Shown in pieces: positions 37,742 through 46,600 of a stretch of DNA of 64,000 bases. The notes under the pieces were generated by a model, which saw only the letters and a list, made by a program, of their open reading frames with translations, had not been told where the DNA came from and searched no databases. The translations under genes and the position numbers were made by a program. Source of the DNA: Marivita cryptomonadis (lineage in GTDB: Bacteria; Pseudomonadota; Alphaproteobacteria; Rhodobacterales; Rhodobacteraceae); the NCBI RefSeq assembly GCF_002115725.1, contig NZ_JFKD01000001.1:186001-250000 (forward strand), in the 5' to 3' direction. Every line of letters starts with the position of its first letter. Positions within the stretch are counted from its first letter, which is position 1.

Positions 37742-38233
37742 ATGCTGAAACGCCTGATCCCCCACCCGTTCCTAAGCCTGACGCTGGTGTTCGTCTGGTT
37801 GGCACTGGTCAACAAATTCACATTGGGCAACCTGCTGTTGGGTATCCTGTTCGGCATCGTCATCCCGATGCTCACAGCGCCGTATTGGCCGGATCGCCCG
37901 AAAATCAGCCGTCCGCTGAAGGGGCTGCAATACATCCTCATCGTCCTCTGGGACATTGTCGTTGCCAACGTTCAAGTCGCCGCCATCATCCTGTTCAAGC
38001 CCGAGAAGGACATCAGATCGCAATGGATTGTCGTCCCGCTTGATGTGACATCTGCCGAGGCGATTACGGTTCTCGCCGGGACGATCACTATGACACCCGG
38101 AACTGTCTCGACTATGCTATCCGCAGATGGCGGGAGCATCCTTGTCCATTGCCTGCACACCGATGATCCGGATGCAGTACGTGACGAGATCAAGAACAGG
38201 TATGAACGGCTGCTGAAGGAGATTTTCCAATGA
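37742..38233 (+). CDS. mrpE: Mrp antiporter subunit E
   Basis: Subunit of 163 residues with two or three N-terminal membrane segments (PFLSLTLVFVWLALVNKFTL and the LWDIVVANVQVAAIIL region) and a cytoplasmic end. TPGTVSTMLSADGGSILVHC is the usual MrpE C-terminal mark. The ATG at 37742 lies three bases after the mrpD stop; its own stop overlaps mrpF. Confidence 0.93.
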   Translation: MLKRLIPHPFLSLTLVFVWLALVNKFTLGNLLLGILFGIVIPMLTAPYWPDRPKISRPLKGLQYILIVLWDIVVANVQVAAIILFKPEKDIRSQWIVVPLDVTSAEAITVLAGTITMTPGTVSTMLSADGGSILVHCLHTDDPDAVRDEIKNRYERLLKEIFQ

Positions 38234-38499
38234 TCGAAGCAGCAATTCTGTTTGCAGCCGCATGCTATGGCATTGCCCTACTGCTCGACCTTTGGCGTAT
38301 CGCGCAAGGTCCGGACGCAGCCGACCGCATTCTCGCGCTGGACACGATGGTCATCAATGTGATCGCGCTTCTCGTGCTTTACGGCGTCTGGCGCGGTACA
38401 GCGATTTACTTCGAAGCCGCGATGCTGGTCGCTATGGTCGGCTTTGTGTCCACTGTCGCCTATTGCCGCTTTCTTTTGCGCGGCGACATCATCGAGTAA
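38230..38499 (+). CDS. mrpF: Mrp antiporter subunit F
   Basis: Small subunit of 89 residues with three membrane segments. RIAQGPDAADRILALDTMVINVIALLVL is the diagnostic MrpF region, with the conserved Asp in the second segment. ATGA overlap with mrpE. Confidence 0.94.
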   Translation: MIEAAILFAAACYGIALLLDLWRIAQGPDAADRILALDTMVINVIALLVLYGVWRGTAIYFEAAMLVAMVGFVSTVAYCRFLLRGDIIE

Positions 38500-38510
38500 G
38501 GGCGGGCACT

Positions 38511-38885
38511 ATGAACTTTGTCGTTGAACTTCTGATCGCTATCTCGCTCGTCATCAGTGGCGTCTTCGGGTTGGTCGGCTCGTATGGTCTGGTCAAACTG
38601 AAGGACAGTCTTCAGCGGCTGCACGCGCCCACCAAGGCGACAACTCTTGGTGTCGGTGGGGTGCTTGTGGCGTCGATGATCTATTTCTACGCTAAGACTG
38701 GCTACCTCTCAGTCCACGAGCTGTTGATTTCGGTGTTCCTGTTGCTGACCGCTCCGATCACGGCGAACTTTATCGCCAAGACCTACATGGCGCGCAATCT
38801 CAAGCGTCCTGATCTGCCGGACAGCCAAAGCACCTGCGGTTGGTCGATCTACGACGAACCACCCGAGTCGCGTCCGGGCTCTTAA
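38511..38885 (+). CDS. mrpG: Mrp antiporter subunit G
   Basis: Subunit of 124 residues with three membrane segments. GVFGLVGSYGLVKLKDSLQRLHAPTKATTLG is the MrpG hallmark. The ATG at 38511 follows GGGCGGGC. It ends the antiporter operon, and its last four bases overlap the end of the convergent MarR gene, leaving no room for a separate terminator. Confidence 0.93.
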   Translation: MNFVVELLIAISLVISGVFGLVGSYGLVKLKDSLQRLHAPTKATTLGVGGVLVASMIYFYAKTGYLSVHELLISVFLLLTAPITANFIAKTYMARNLKRPDLPDSQSTCGWSIYDEPPESRPGS

Positions 38886-39379
38886 ACCTTTTTGCTGCCC
38901 TGAATCTCGCCCGTGGTCAAAACGGGGGAGGCGTCCAGACTGCGGGCATCCAACATGTCGGCCACGCGCTCCAGTGTCGCGACAAGCTGTGCCTGCTCCC
39001 AATCCGCCATCTCGAGAAAGGCCCGCACATAGCGTTGCTGCAAGGCGTCCGGTGCGCGCTCCAATCTGGCATGCCCGTCCTTGGTGACGGTCACGTTGGT
39101 CTGCCGCCGATCCTGTTGGGACGGAACACGCTCGACCAACCCCTGTGCGACCAGCTTGTCGACAAGGGCAGACACTGTAGCTTGGCTTACACCCATCTGT
39201 GTCGCCAGTGCCTTGGGCGTGACGCTGTCGCGTTCATCCACGATCTGGAGCACGCGCAACTGTGCCGGGGTCAGCCCCACTGAACCGGCAAGATCTCGCG
39301 CATAGAGCTCGGTCGCACGCAGAATGCGGCGCAACGCGATCAGGCTGTCATCCATGCGGGCATTGGCATCTGTGGTCAT
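38882..39379 (-). CDS. MarR-family transcriptional regulator, probable ectoine-operon regulator
   Basis: Winged-helix regulator of 165 residues. The recognition region is TPKALATQMGVSQATVSALVDKLVAQG and the wing is SQQDRRQTNVTVTKDGHARLE. It is divergent from ectA; MarR-type EctR/CosR proteins repress ectoine genes in several proteobacteria, so the same role is likely here. Three inverted repeats lie in the intergenic region. The ATG at 39379 is preferred to one four codons upstream. It overlaps the end of mrpG. Confidence 0.85.
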   Translation of the reverse strand: MTTDANARMDDSLIALRRILRATELYARDLAGSVGLTPAQLRVLQIVDERDSVTPKALATQMGVSQATVSALVDKLVAQGLVERVPSQQDRRQTNVTVTKDGHARLERAPDALQQRYVRAFLEMADWEQAQLVATLERVADMLDARSLDASPVLTTGEIQGSKKV

Positions 39380-39435
39380 GGCGGAAAACATCGCACGAAA
39401 GCCAGATCAGCTGCAATCTGCTTGGAAATCTAATA

Positions 39436-39452
39436 ATTTAGCTTAGCTAAAT
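39436..39452. promoter_or_regulatory. Putative MarR operator near the regulator gene
   Basis: Perfect 17-bp inverted repeat ATTTAGCT-T-AGCTAAAT, 57 bp upstream of the marR start and 158 bp before ectA. Length and AT-rich symmetry suit a MarR-type site. Confidence 0.65.
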
Positions 39453-39508
39453 AAAATGGGAACCAATCCACGGCTTGTGCGCTTAACCAACACGCAACTG
39501 CCAGTACT

Positions 39509-39542
39509 TTACGGCAGAAAATACGCTATGAGCGTGCCGTAA
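39509..39542. promoter_or_regulatory. Nested inverted repeat in the ect control region
   Basis: Outer arms TTACGGCA/TGCCGTAA enclose inner arms ACGCT/AGCGT. It could form a cruciform or, if transcribed, a leader hairpin, or bind a second regulator. Confidence 0.45.
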
Positions 39543-39579
39543 GTTAAACATTGAAAAGCAAGCCGTGATACATTACTTA

Positions 39580-39594
39580 GTTAGACGAACTAAC
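39580..39594. promoter_or_regulatory. Putative operator just upstream of ectA
   Basis: Inverted repeat GTTAG-N5-CTAAC, ending 15 bp before the ectA start. A bound protein here could block transcription or translation start. Confidence 0.45.
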
Positions 39595-39609
39595 AAAGGG
39601 TCAGAAAAG

Positions 39610-40143
39610 ATGCCAAAACACAGTGACATTCCTCGAACGCGAACGCCCCGTCTGCGCAAACCAGAAGCGACGGACGGGGCTGCCATTTGGGAGCTTGTGA
39701 AGGAGTGCAAGCCTCTCGACGAGAATTCGATGTACTGTAACTTGGTTCAGGCTGATCATTTCCGCGACACCTGTATCGTGGCCGAACTTGATGGCGACAT
39801 TGTCGGCTGGGTTTCTGGCCACATGATTCCCGACCAAGATGCGCTGTTTGTCTGGCAGGTCGCGGTCAGTGAGAAAGCCCGCGGCATGGGTTTGGGTAAG
39901 AAGATGTTGCTCGACCTGATCGAGCGCGATGCCTGCGACGACGCCAAGCACTTAAAAACGACGATCACCCGCGACAATGCCGCCTCATGGGCGCTGTTCC
40001 GGGGGTTTGCCCGCCGCATCGGCGGTGACCTGACAGATGCGCCGCACTTCACACGCGATGATCACTTCGAAGGTCGTCACGCCACCGAACACATGGTGTC
40101 GATCACGCTTCCAACTGCAAGCGACCTCAAGCGCGCTGCCTAA
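39610..40143 (+). CDS. ectA: L-2,4-diaminobutyrate N4-acetyltransferase
   Basis: GNAT acetyltransferase of 177 residues, second step of ectoine synthesis, making N4-acetyl-diaminobutyrate. The acetyl-CoA site is VAVSEKARGMGLGKKML. DENSMYCNLVQADHFRDTCIVAE and ASWALFRGFARR are standard EctA segments. The ATG at 39610 begins MPKHSDIPRT; an upstream start at 39565 would overlap the GTTAG-N5-CTAAC repeat and has no advantage. First gene of ectA-ectB-ectC-ask. Confidence 0.95.
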   Translation: MPKHSDIPRTRTPRLRKPEATDGAAIWELVKECKPLDENSMYCNLVQADHFRDTCIVAELDGDIVGWVSGHMIPDQDALFVWQVAVSEKARGMGLGKKMLLDLIERDACDDAKHLKTTITRDNAASWALFRGFARRIGGDLTDAPHFTRDDHFEGRHATEHMVSITLPTASDLKRAA

Positions 40144-40192
40144 GCTGCGCTCTCCTCACAATTTAAATTTCACTGCCTTGAAAGGACACATG

Positions 40193-41482
40193 ATGCCCAA
40201 GGACATGAATACTATTTCCATCTTCGAACGTCGCGAAAGCGAAGCCCGCTCATATTGCCGTGGCATGCCTGCCACGTTTACGACCGCTAGCGGGTCGGAA
40301 ATCACCGACGACACCGGCAAGAGCTACATCGACTTTCTCGCTGGCTGTTCGTCGCTCAATTATGGCCACAACGATCCCGACATGAAGGCGGCCTTGATCG
40401 AGCACATCTCGAATGACGGGATTGCACATGGCCTGGACCTGCACACCAACACCAAGGCCGCATTTCTCGAAGCGTTCGAAGAACACATCCTCGAACCGCG
40501 GGAAATGGATCACCGTGTGATGTTCACTGGCCCGACCGGTGCCAACGCGGTTGAGGCGGCGATGAAGATCGCCCGCAAAGTGACAGGTCGCACCAACATC
40601 ATCGCCTTTACCAACGGGTTTCACGGTGTGACCACTGGCGCGCTGTCGGCCACCGGCAACGGCTATCACCGTGGCGGCGCGGGAACATCCTTGAACGGCG
40701 TGACACGTATGCCCTTCGACGGCTTCTTCCCCGGCGAAACCGATACGGCAGAATTCCTTGACGCCATGCTCAAGGACAAATCCGGCGGTGTTGATGCACC
40801 CGCAGCGATTCTGCTGGAAACCGTGCAGGGCGAAGGCGGTCTGAACGCCGCAAGCCCGGAATGGGTCAAGAAAATCGCAAAGCTGGCCAAAGACCACGGC
40901 GCGCTGCTGATCATTGACGACATTCAGGCCGGCTGCGGCCGCTGCGGCACGTTCTTCTCGTTCGAAAAAATGGGCGTCATGCCCGACATCGTGACGATGG
41001 CGAAATCCGTGTCCGGTTTTGGCTTGCCGATGGCCATGCTGCTTGTTCGCCCGGAATACGACATCTTCGGCCCGGCCGAACACAACGGCACGTTCCGCGG
41101 CAACACTCACGCCTTTATCACGGCCAAAGTCGCGGTCGAAAAATTCTGGTCTGATGACAGTTTCCAACAAGATCTGACCGAGAAATCGCAACTGATCCAC
41201 GATGCGTTGGCTGATCTGGCCGCGATGGTGCCGGACGCTTACCTCAAAGGCCGTGGCCTGATGCAAGGCGTCGATGTCGGCTCTGGTGATCTGGCAGGCG
41301 AGATCTGCGCGCGCGCCTATGACAAGGGTCTCATCATCGAGACCTCGGGCAGCGAAGATCAGGTGATCAAGGTTCTCGCACCGCTGACCACATCGAAGGA
41401 TACGCTGCGCAAAGGGTTCAACATCCTCCTCGACGCCGCAAACGACGTTCTGTCCGCCCCCAACAAAATTGCTGCGGAGTAA
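40193..41482 (+). CDS. ectB: Diaminobutyrate-2-oxoglutarate transaminase
   Basis: Class III PLP aminotransferase of 429 residues that makes L-2,4-diaminobutyrate from aspartate semialdehyde with glutamate as donor. Seen are [20 protein letters not shown], the PLP-binding aspartate in [17 protein letters not shown] and the Schiff-base lysine in [16 protein letters not shown]. Of two ATGs in tandem, the second (40193) is better spaced from AAAGGA. The much longer frame open upstream overlaps ectA and is not used. Confidence 0.95.
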   Translation: MPKDMNTISIFERRESEARSYCRGMPATFTTASGSEITDDTGKSYIDFLAGCSSLNYGHNDPDMKAALIEHISNDGIAHGLDLHTNTKAAFLEAFEEHILEPREMDHRVMFTGPTGANAVEAAMKIARKVTGRTNIIAFTNGFHGVTTGALSATGNGYHRGGAGTSLNGVTRMPFDGFFPGETDTAEFLDAMLKDKSGGVDAPAAILLETVQGEGGLNAASPEWVKKIAKLAKDHGALLIIDDIQAGCGRCGTFFSFEKMGVMPDIVTMAKSVSGFGLPMAMLLVRPEYDIFGPAEHNGTFRGNTHAFITAKVAVEKFWSDDSFQQDLTEKSQLIHDALADLAAMVPDAYLKGRGLMQGVDVGSGDLAGEICARAYDKGLIIETSGSEDQVIKVLAPLTTSKDTLRKGFNILLDAANDVLSAPNKIAAE

Positions 41483-41487
41483 CAGGC

Positions 41488-41889
41488 ATGATCGTCAGAG
41501 ACTTCAACAAGATCGTCGAGAACGAAAAAGACCGCGTCGTGTCGGATGCCAACTGGACAAGCGTCCGAATGCTTCTGGCGGACGACAATATGGGCTTTTC
41601 ATTCCACATTACCTTCCTCGAAGAAGGGTCCGAACACACGTTCGAATACAAGAACCACTTTGAAAGTGTGTATTGCATGAAGGGCAAAGGCGCGATCACC
41701 GATCTGGCCACCGGCGAAACCCACGAGATCGTACCGGGGGTGATGTATGCGCTCGACAAGCACGACCGCCACGTTCTTCGGGCCGAGGAAGAGTTGGTCA
41801 TGGCCTGCTGCTTCAACCCGCCGGTGACCGGCACCGAAGTGCACCGCGAAGACGGGTCTTACGCTGCGCCGGAGACAGAGGACGCCTGA
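41488..41889 (+). CDS. ectC: L-ectoine synthase
   Basis: Cupin enzyme of 133 residues that closes the ectoine ring by removing water from N4-acetyl-diaminobutyrate. The start [18 protein letters not shown] and the residues in [20 protein letters not shown] and [18 protein letters not shown], which bind metal and substrate, are typical. Five bases after ectB. Confidence 0.96.
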   Translation: MIVRDFNKIVENEKDRVVSDANWTSVRMLLADDNMGFSFHITFLEEGSEHTFEYKNHFESVYCMKGKGAITDLATGETHEIVPGVMYALDKHDRHVLRAEEELVMACCFNPPVTGTEVHREDGSYAAPETEDA

Positions 41890-41890
41890 T

Positions 41891-43315
41891 ATGACACACA
41901 CTGTCGAAAAAATCGGAGGGACATCCATGTCCCGCCTCGCGGAATTGCGCGACACGCTCTTCATAGGAGACCGCGCAACGTCCGAGGTCTACAACCGTGT
42001 CTTCGTGGTCTCTGCCTTTGCTGGGATCACCAACCTCCTGTTGGAACATAAAAAGTCAGGCGAGCCGGGCGTCTACGCGCTTTTCGCGAATGATGACAGT
42101 AACCATAAATGGCAGGATGCGCTCGACCGAGTGGCAGAAGCTATGAAAGCTGCACAGTCAGAGATCCTGACCCACAAAGGCGATATCCAGCAGGCCGATC
42201 TTTTCGTCGATGAGCGCATCCTCGGCGCGCGCAACTGCCTGATAGACCTGCAACGCCTGTGTTCCTACGGTCATTTCCGCTTGCCGGAGCATATGGGCCA
42301 TATCCGTGAACTGTTGTCTGGTCTGGGCGAGGCACATTCAGCTTTCGTCACGACTTTGATGCTCCAGCGCAGCGGTGTCGAAGCCCGTTTTGTCGATCTG
42401 TCCGGATGGCGCGATGAAGGGGATGTCTGTCTTGAAAAGCGCATCACCAGCGCGTTTGACGGTATCGACCCCGCAACCGAGATGCCCATCGTCACCGGCT
42501 ATGCGCAATGTGTCGAAGGCCTTATGAACGAATTTGACCGTGGCTATTCCGAAGTCACGTTCTCCCATCTTGCTGCGCTGACCAGCGCGCGCGAGGCGAT
42601 CATCCACAAGGAATTCCATCTCTCCTCTGCCGATCCAAAACTGGTCGGTGAAGGCGCTGTGCGCAAACTGGGCCGCACGAATTACGATGTCGCAGATCAA
42701 CTGTCGAACATGGGGATGGAGGCTATTCACCCCAAAGCGGCCAAGACCCTGCGTCAGGCAGGCGTGCCGCTCCGTGTGACCAACGCGTTCGATCCCGGTG
42801 ACCCTGGCACACTGATCGACGATCAGCCCGCTGACACCGCGGCGGCTGAAATTGTCACGGGCCTCGATATTGTGACGCTAGAGGTCTTTGAGCAGGACAT
42901 GGTGGGTGTCAAAGGCTATGACGCAGGCATTCTCGAAATTCTCAAGCGCCACAATGTCCGCATCGTGTCCAAGACCTCGAACGCCAACACGATAACCCAC
43001 TACCTTGACGCCTCGCTCAAGACGATGCGCCGGGTAGAACGTGACATTGCCAAGCTGTTTCCGGCCGCCGAAATCACCAGCCGTCGCCTCGCGATGGTGT
43101 CTGTGATCGGACGCGACCTGAACGGCTTGTCGGTTCTCACCCGTGGCCTTCAAGCCATCGCCGCAGCCGGATGCGAAGCCATCGGCGCAAGCCAAGGCCC
43201 GCGCAATGTCGATGTACAATTCGTGATGGACCGCGCCTCGTCCGAGACCGTGATCAAGGCGCTTCATGCAGAGCTGATCGAAAACGCCCCCACGCGATTG
43301 TCCCGCGCGGCGTGA
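41891..43315 (+). CDS. ask_ect: Ectoine-specific aspartokinase
   Basis: Aspartate kinase of 474 residues that supplies aspartyl phosphate for ectoine. The N-terminal KIGGTSM, AFAGITNLLLEHKKSG, and the C-terminal ACT repeats with RIVSKTSNANTITHYL fit the ectoine-linked Ask_Ect class, which is longer than and divergent from the usual LysC. It starts one base after the ectC stop. Linkage to ect genes removes dependence on the feedback-regulated housekeeping enzyme. No ectD (hydroxylase) follows. Confidence 0.93.
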   Translation: MTHTVEKIGGTSMSRLAELRDTLFIGDRATSEVYNRVFVVSAFAGITNLLLEHKKSGEPGVYALFANDDSNHKWQDALDRVAEAMKAAQSEILTHKGDIQQADLFVDERILGARNCLIDLQRLCSYGHFRLPEHMGHIRELLSGLGEAHSAFVTTLMLQRSGVEARFVDLSGWRDEGDVCLEKRITSAFDGIDPATEMPIVTGYAQCVEGLMNEFDRGYSEVTFSHLAALTSAREAIIHKEFHLSSADPKLVGEGAVRKLGRTNYDVADQLSNMGMEAIHPKAAKTLRQAGVPLRVTNAFDPGDPGTLIDDQPADTAAAEIVTGLDIVTLEVFEQDMVGVKGYDAGILEILKRHNVRIVSKTSNANTITHYLDASLKTMRRVERDIAKLFPAAEITSRRLAMVSVIGRDLNGLSVLTRGLQAIAAAGCEAIGASQGPRNVDVQFVMDRASSETVIKALHAELIENAPTRLSRAA

Positions 43316-43339
43316 GTCAAAGAAACTCCGGTGCCCGGT

Positions 43340-43966
43340 TCAGGGCATCGGAATATCTGTCACGAATTTCGGAATCTGATACCCCTTCTGCACCGCAGGC
43401 CGCGTTGCAATCCGCAGATACCAGTCTCTGACATTGGGGAAATCGTTCAAGTCGATCTCCTGCCATTCGAACCGCGCGGCCCACGGGAAGATTGCCATAT
43501 CGGCAATCGTGTAGTCCCCTGTGATGAAATCGCGCCCGTTGAGCTGTGTGTTCAGCACCGAATACAGCCGCTGCGCCTCTTTCCCATAGCGTGCCTCGGC
43601 ATAGTCCGACGTGCCCTTGTTGAACTTCAGGAAATGATGCGCCTGACCAAGCATCGGCCCAAAACCGCCCATCTGCCACATCAGCCATTCCATCATCTGC
43701 CAATAGGCGTCGCCTTCGGCCAGAAAACGCCCGTGCTTCTGCGCAAGGTAAAGCATGATTGCCCCGCTCTCCATCAACGACAGACCGTTGTCCTGATCGA
43801 CAATCGCAGGGATCTTGTTGTTCGGCGAAATCTTGAGGAAATCCGGCGCAAACTGGTCATCTTTGCCGATGTCGATGGCATGCACGTTGTAAGGCACACC
43901 CAGCTCTTCCAGCAGGATAGACACCTTACGCCCGTTCGGCGTGGTCCATGTGTATAGATCAATCAT
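43340..43966 (-). CDS. Glutathione S-transferase family protein (YfcG/Nu-like)
   Basis: Thioredoxin-fold GST of 208 residues. The N-terminal WTTPNGRKVSILLEELG holds the Thr/Asn pair used by YfcG-type disulphide-bond reductases; SPNNKIPAIVDQDNGLSLMESGAIMLYLA is the glutathione-binding part, and the helical C-terminal domain has GDYTIADMAIFPW. It ends 24 bp from the convergent aspartokinase gene. Likely cytosolic redox or detoxification role; substrate unknown. Confidence 0.88.
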   Translation of the reverse strand: MIDLYTWTTPNGRKVSILLEELGVPYNVHAIDIGKDDQFAPDFLKISPNNKIPAIVDQDNGLSLMESGAIMLYLAQKHGRFLAEGDAYWQMMEWLMWQMGGFGPMLGQAHHFLKFNKGTSDYAEARYGKEAQRLYSVLNTQLNGRDFITGDYTIADMAIFPWAARFEWQEIDLNDFPNVRDWYLRIATRPAVQKGYQIPKFVTDIPMP

Positions 43967-43990
43967 TTTGCCCTGCCTTTCGTCCTGAAT

Positions 43991-45046
43991 TCAGCGCAGC
44001 GCCTCACCCGTCGCTGCATCGAAGATATGAAGCGTGTCGACGGCAGCCGTCAACGTCACCTCTTCCCCGACTTGTGGCGGTGTTCGCCCATCCGCCTTGG
44101 CAATCACCTCCTGTCCTTCGGTCCCGACATAGATCAGCGTTTCATGCCCCAGCGGTTCACGCACCGTGACCGGCCCGCGCACCAAGGCAGGCCCATCGCC
44201 TGGATGCAGGTCCTCGGGGCGCACACCAACAGTCACGTCGCGCCCTTCCGGCAGGTTATCACCTAGCTCAAGCGTGCTCCCCGACGCCATTCGCAGCGCG
44301 CCATTCGTCACCGTCCCTGACAGCATGTTCATCGAAGGAGCCCCGATAAACCGCGCCACAAACGTATTCGCAGGCTTGTGATAAACCTCGGCCGGCGTGC
44401 CCACTTGCTGAATATGCCCGTCCTTCATGATCACGATCCGGTCCGCCATGGTCATCGCCTCGACCTGATCATGGGTCACAAAGATGATCGTATTGCCCAC
44501 CCGCTGGTGCAGTTTCTTGATCTCCAGCCGCATCTGGGTGCGCAACTGCGCATCAAGGTTCGACAGCGGCTCGTCAAACAGAAACACTGCCGGATCGCGT
44601 ACCATCGCCCGGCCAATCGCCACGCGCTGGCGCTGACCCCCGGACAACTGGCTTGGCTTGCGCGCCAAGAGATCCGTCATACCAAGAATGCCCGCCACTT
44701 CGTCAATGCGCGCTTCCTTGTCCGCCTTCGACATCTTCGCGGTCCGCAGGCCAAACCCGATATTCTTGCGCACGGTCATATGCGGGTAAATCGCGTAGTT
44801 CTGGAATACCATCGCGATGTCGCGGTCCTTGGGTTCGAGGTTGTTCACCACCCGCCCGCCGATAGCGATCTCGCCCTGTGTCGCGTCCTCCAGCCCCGCG
44901 ATAAGCCGCAGCGTCGTCGATTTACCGCAGCCAGATGGTCCGACAAACACCACGAACTCCCCGTCTTCGACATCAAGGCTGATGCCATGCAGCACCTCGG
45001 TCTTGTCGTAGCGTTTGACCAGATTTCGGATCGCAAGATCGGCCAT
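43991..45046 (-). CDS. Carbohydrate-type ABC transporter ATP-binding protein (UgpC/MsmK-like)
   Basis: ATPase of 351 residues. Walker A is GPSGCGKSTTLRLIAGLE, the Q-loop is VFQNYAIYPHMTV, the signature is LSGGQRQRVAIGRAM and Walker B is VFLFDEPLSNLDAQL. A C-terminal OB/TOBE domain of about 110 residues marks the CUT1 sugar/glycerol-phosphate class. Its ATG begins two bases after the stop of the lyase gene, so it is the last gene of the importer operon. The protein is a general energiser and does not reveal the substrate. Confidence 0.92.
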   Translation of the reverse strand: MADLAIRNLVKRYDKTEVLHGISLDVEDGEFVVFVGPSGCGKSTTLRLIAGLEDATQGEIAIGGRVVNNLEPKDRDIAMVFQNYAIYPHMTVRKNIGFGLRTAKMSKADKEARIDEVAGILGMTDLLARKPSQLSGGQRQRVAIGRAMVRDPAVFLFDEPLSNLDAQLRTQMRLEIKKLHQRVGNTIIFVTHDQVEAMTMADRIVIMKDGHIQQVGTPAEVYHKPANTFVARFIGAPSMNMLSGTVTNGALRMASGSTLELGDNLPEGRDVTVGVRPEDLHPGDGPALVRGPVTVREPLGHETLIYVGTEGQEVIAKADGRTPPQVGEEVTLTAAVDTLHIFDAATGEALR

Positions 45047-45048
45047 GC

Positions 45049-46536
45049 TCAGTCCTTCACCAGCAGCGCGTCAAACGCCGTATTCAGTCTCTGTTCCGCA
45101 GTTTTGTGTCTGTTTGTGCGCACGTCACAGGCAGCCCGCGCCGCCGATGCCTCCGCTGCGTACCCCGCCAAAGCCTCGCGCAGCGCTGTCTCCGCTGGCC
45201 CACCGATCCGATCCCGCCGCGCAACAAAGGTCTCCGGCGCAACCGCTGTCCGAAACGCGGTCTCGTTCAACTCCGGCAAGCGCCCTGTCAACGCTTCGAA
45301 CGCCACCGAGAACGCCGCGTACCCGTCGCCCAGTGATGCGCCTTCGGCAATCACCGCCTTGGCCGTCGATGCCGCAATCTCATGTGCCGTGCGGAAAGTC
45401 AGACCCTCGTCGCGCACCAATGTGTCCGCCAGTTCGGTTATCGTGATACAAGCCGCATCTGTCGTCCTCCGCACCCGATCCGCATTCACCCGGCAGGCAG
45501 GAACCAGTGCCGTAAGCAATTGCAACACCCGCGCACCACGCTCGAATGCGGCATAGCCCAGCTGCTGCACCTCGCCTTCGCTGTCATTCATGTCGGTGAA
45601 CGGCGTGTTCTGCATCACGCCCACAATGGCATCACATTGCCCGACCGTCGCACTCGCCAGATGGCGCAGGTGTTCGATCGGCACCGGGTTGCGCTTCTGC
45701 GGCATGATCGAACTGATCTGCACAAGGCTGTTGGGCACGTAAAGCTGCCCGACCTCGAACGCGGTCCAGAACTGCATGTCCTGAATGACCCGCCCAAGAT
45801 GCAGGAACATCAGCTTCATCGCGGAATAAAGCCCGGTCACGTAATCGACGGATGCAATACAGCCATAAGAATTGACCAAAGGCGCCTCGAACCCCAGAAG
45901 CTCGGCAACCCGCGCCCGATCAATCGGAAACCCGCTGGTGGTGATCGCGGCAGCCCCCATCGGGCAATGCTCCAACCCATCCGCCGCCGCATTGAGCCGC
46001 GTGATGTCGCGTAACAACACCTCGATCACTGCCCCGAGGTAATGCCCCCAAGTCGTCGGCTGCGCAGGCTGCCCGTGCGTATAAGCGACGATCAACGTCG
46101 CCTTCTCAGCCTCCGCTTTGGCGATCAACGCCTCCGTTAAGGTTAACGCCTGATCCAGCAGCACGGCGACCCGCCTCCGCAAGGCCAGCTTGAACAGCGT
46201 ATGGTCCATGTCATTGCGCGACCGCGCCGTGTGCAAAGCCCCGCCAAGATCGCCCAATCTGCGCCTCAACTCCGCCTCGACCAGAAAGAAGTAATCCTCG
46301 AACTCGCCGGTATAGCTCAGCGCATCGAGGTCCACCTCGGCATCAATATCTCGCAACGCACCCGCAATCGCGCCCGTGTCCCCAGAACCCAAAATCCCGG
46401 TCTCCGTCAGCATCACCAGATGCGCCCGGTTGATCGCCGCCATGTGCCCCGCGTAATGCTCCTTCACCCCATCGAACAAAGGCGCCAGCACCGTGTCCCG
46501 ATAGGTCGGGTCCGGAAACACGCTCTGGTCCGTCAT
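45049..46536 (-). CDS. Argininosuccinate-lyase-like enzyme of a sugar-type importer operon
   Basis: Aspartase/fumarase-superfamily lyase of 495 residues. All active-site regions are kept: ALHTARSRNDM (near residue 100), AYTHGQPAQPTTWGHY (near 162) and the signature SSIMPQKRNPVPIEHL (near 277) with the catalytic serine. It is longer than typical ArgH (about 460) and has a divergent C-terminus. It lies inside an ABC importer operon without arginine genes, so it probably cleaves a C-N bond of an imported aspartate or succinyl adduct with release of fumarate (inference). Housekeeping argH should be elsewhere. Confidence 0.85.
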   Translation of the reverse strand: MTDQSVFPDPTYRDTVLAPLFDGVKEHYAGHMAAINRAHLVMLTETGILGSGDTGAIAGALRDIDAEVDLDALSYTGEFEDYFFLVEAELRRRLGDLGGALHTARSRNDMDHTLFKLALRRRVAVLLDQALTLTEALIAKAEAEKATLIVAYTHGQPAQPTTWGHYLGAVIEVLLRDITRLNAAADGLEHCPMGAAAITTSGFPIDRARVAELLGFEAPLVNSYGCIASVDYVTGLYSAMKLMFLHLGRVIQDMQFWTAFEVGQLYVPNSLVQISSIMPQKRNPVPIEHLRHLASATVGQCDAIVGVMQNTPFTDMNDSEGEVQQLGYAAFERGARVLQLLTALVPACRVNADRVRRTTDAACITITELADTLVRDEGLTFRTAHEIAASTAKAVIAEGASLGDGYAAFSVAFEALTGRLPELNETAFRTAVAPETFVARRDRIGGPAETALREALAGYAAEASAARAACDVRTNRHKTAEQRLNTAFDALLVKD

Positions 46537-46600
46537 GCACCGCCCCCTGCTTCTTCTTTTTCCAAATATGCAAACGCAACGACTTCCAAAGAGATCACGC

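Noticed and set aside
40250..41266. 338-codon open frame antisense to ectB
   Set aside because: ectB is unmistakable on the plus strand. The antisense product is low-complexity and matches no family.
44378..45556. 392-codon open frame antisense to the ATPase and lyase genes
   Set aside because: It spans two well-supported genes on the minus strand and has no recognisable domain.
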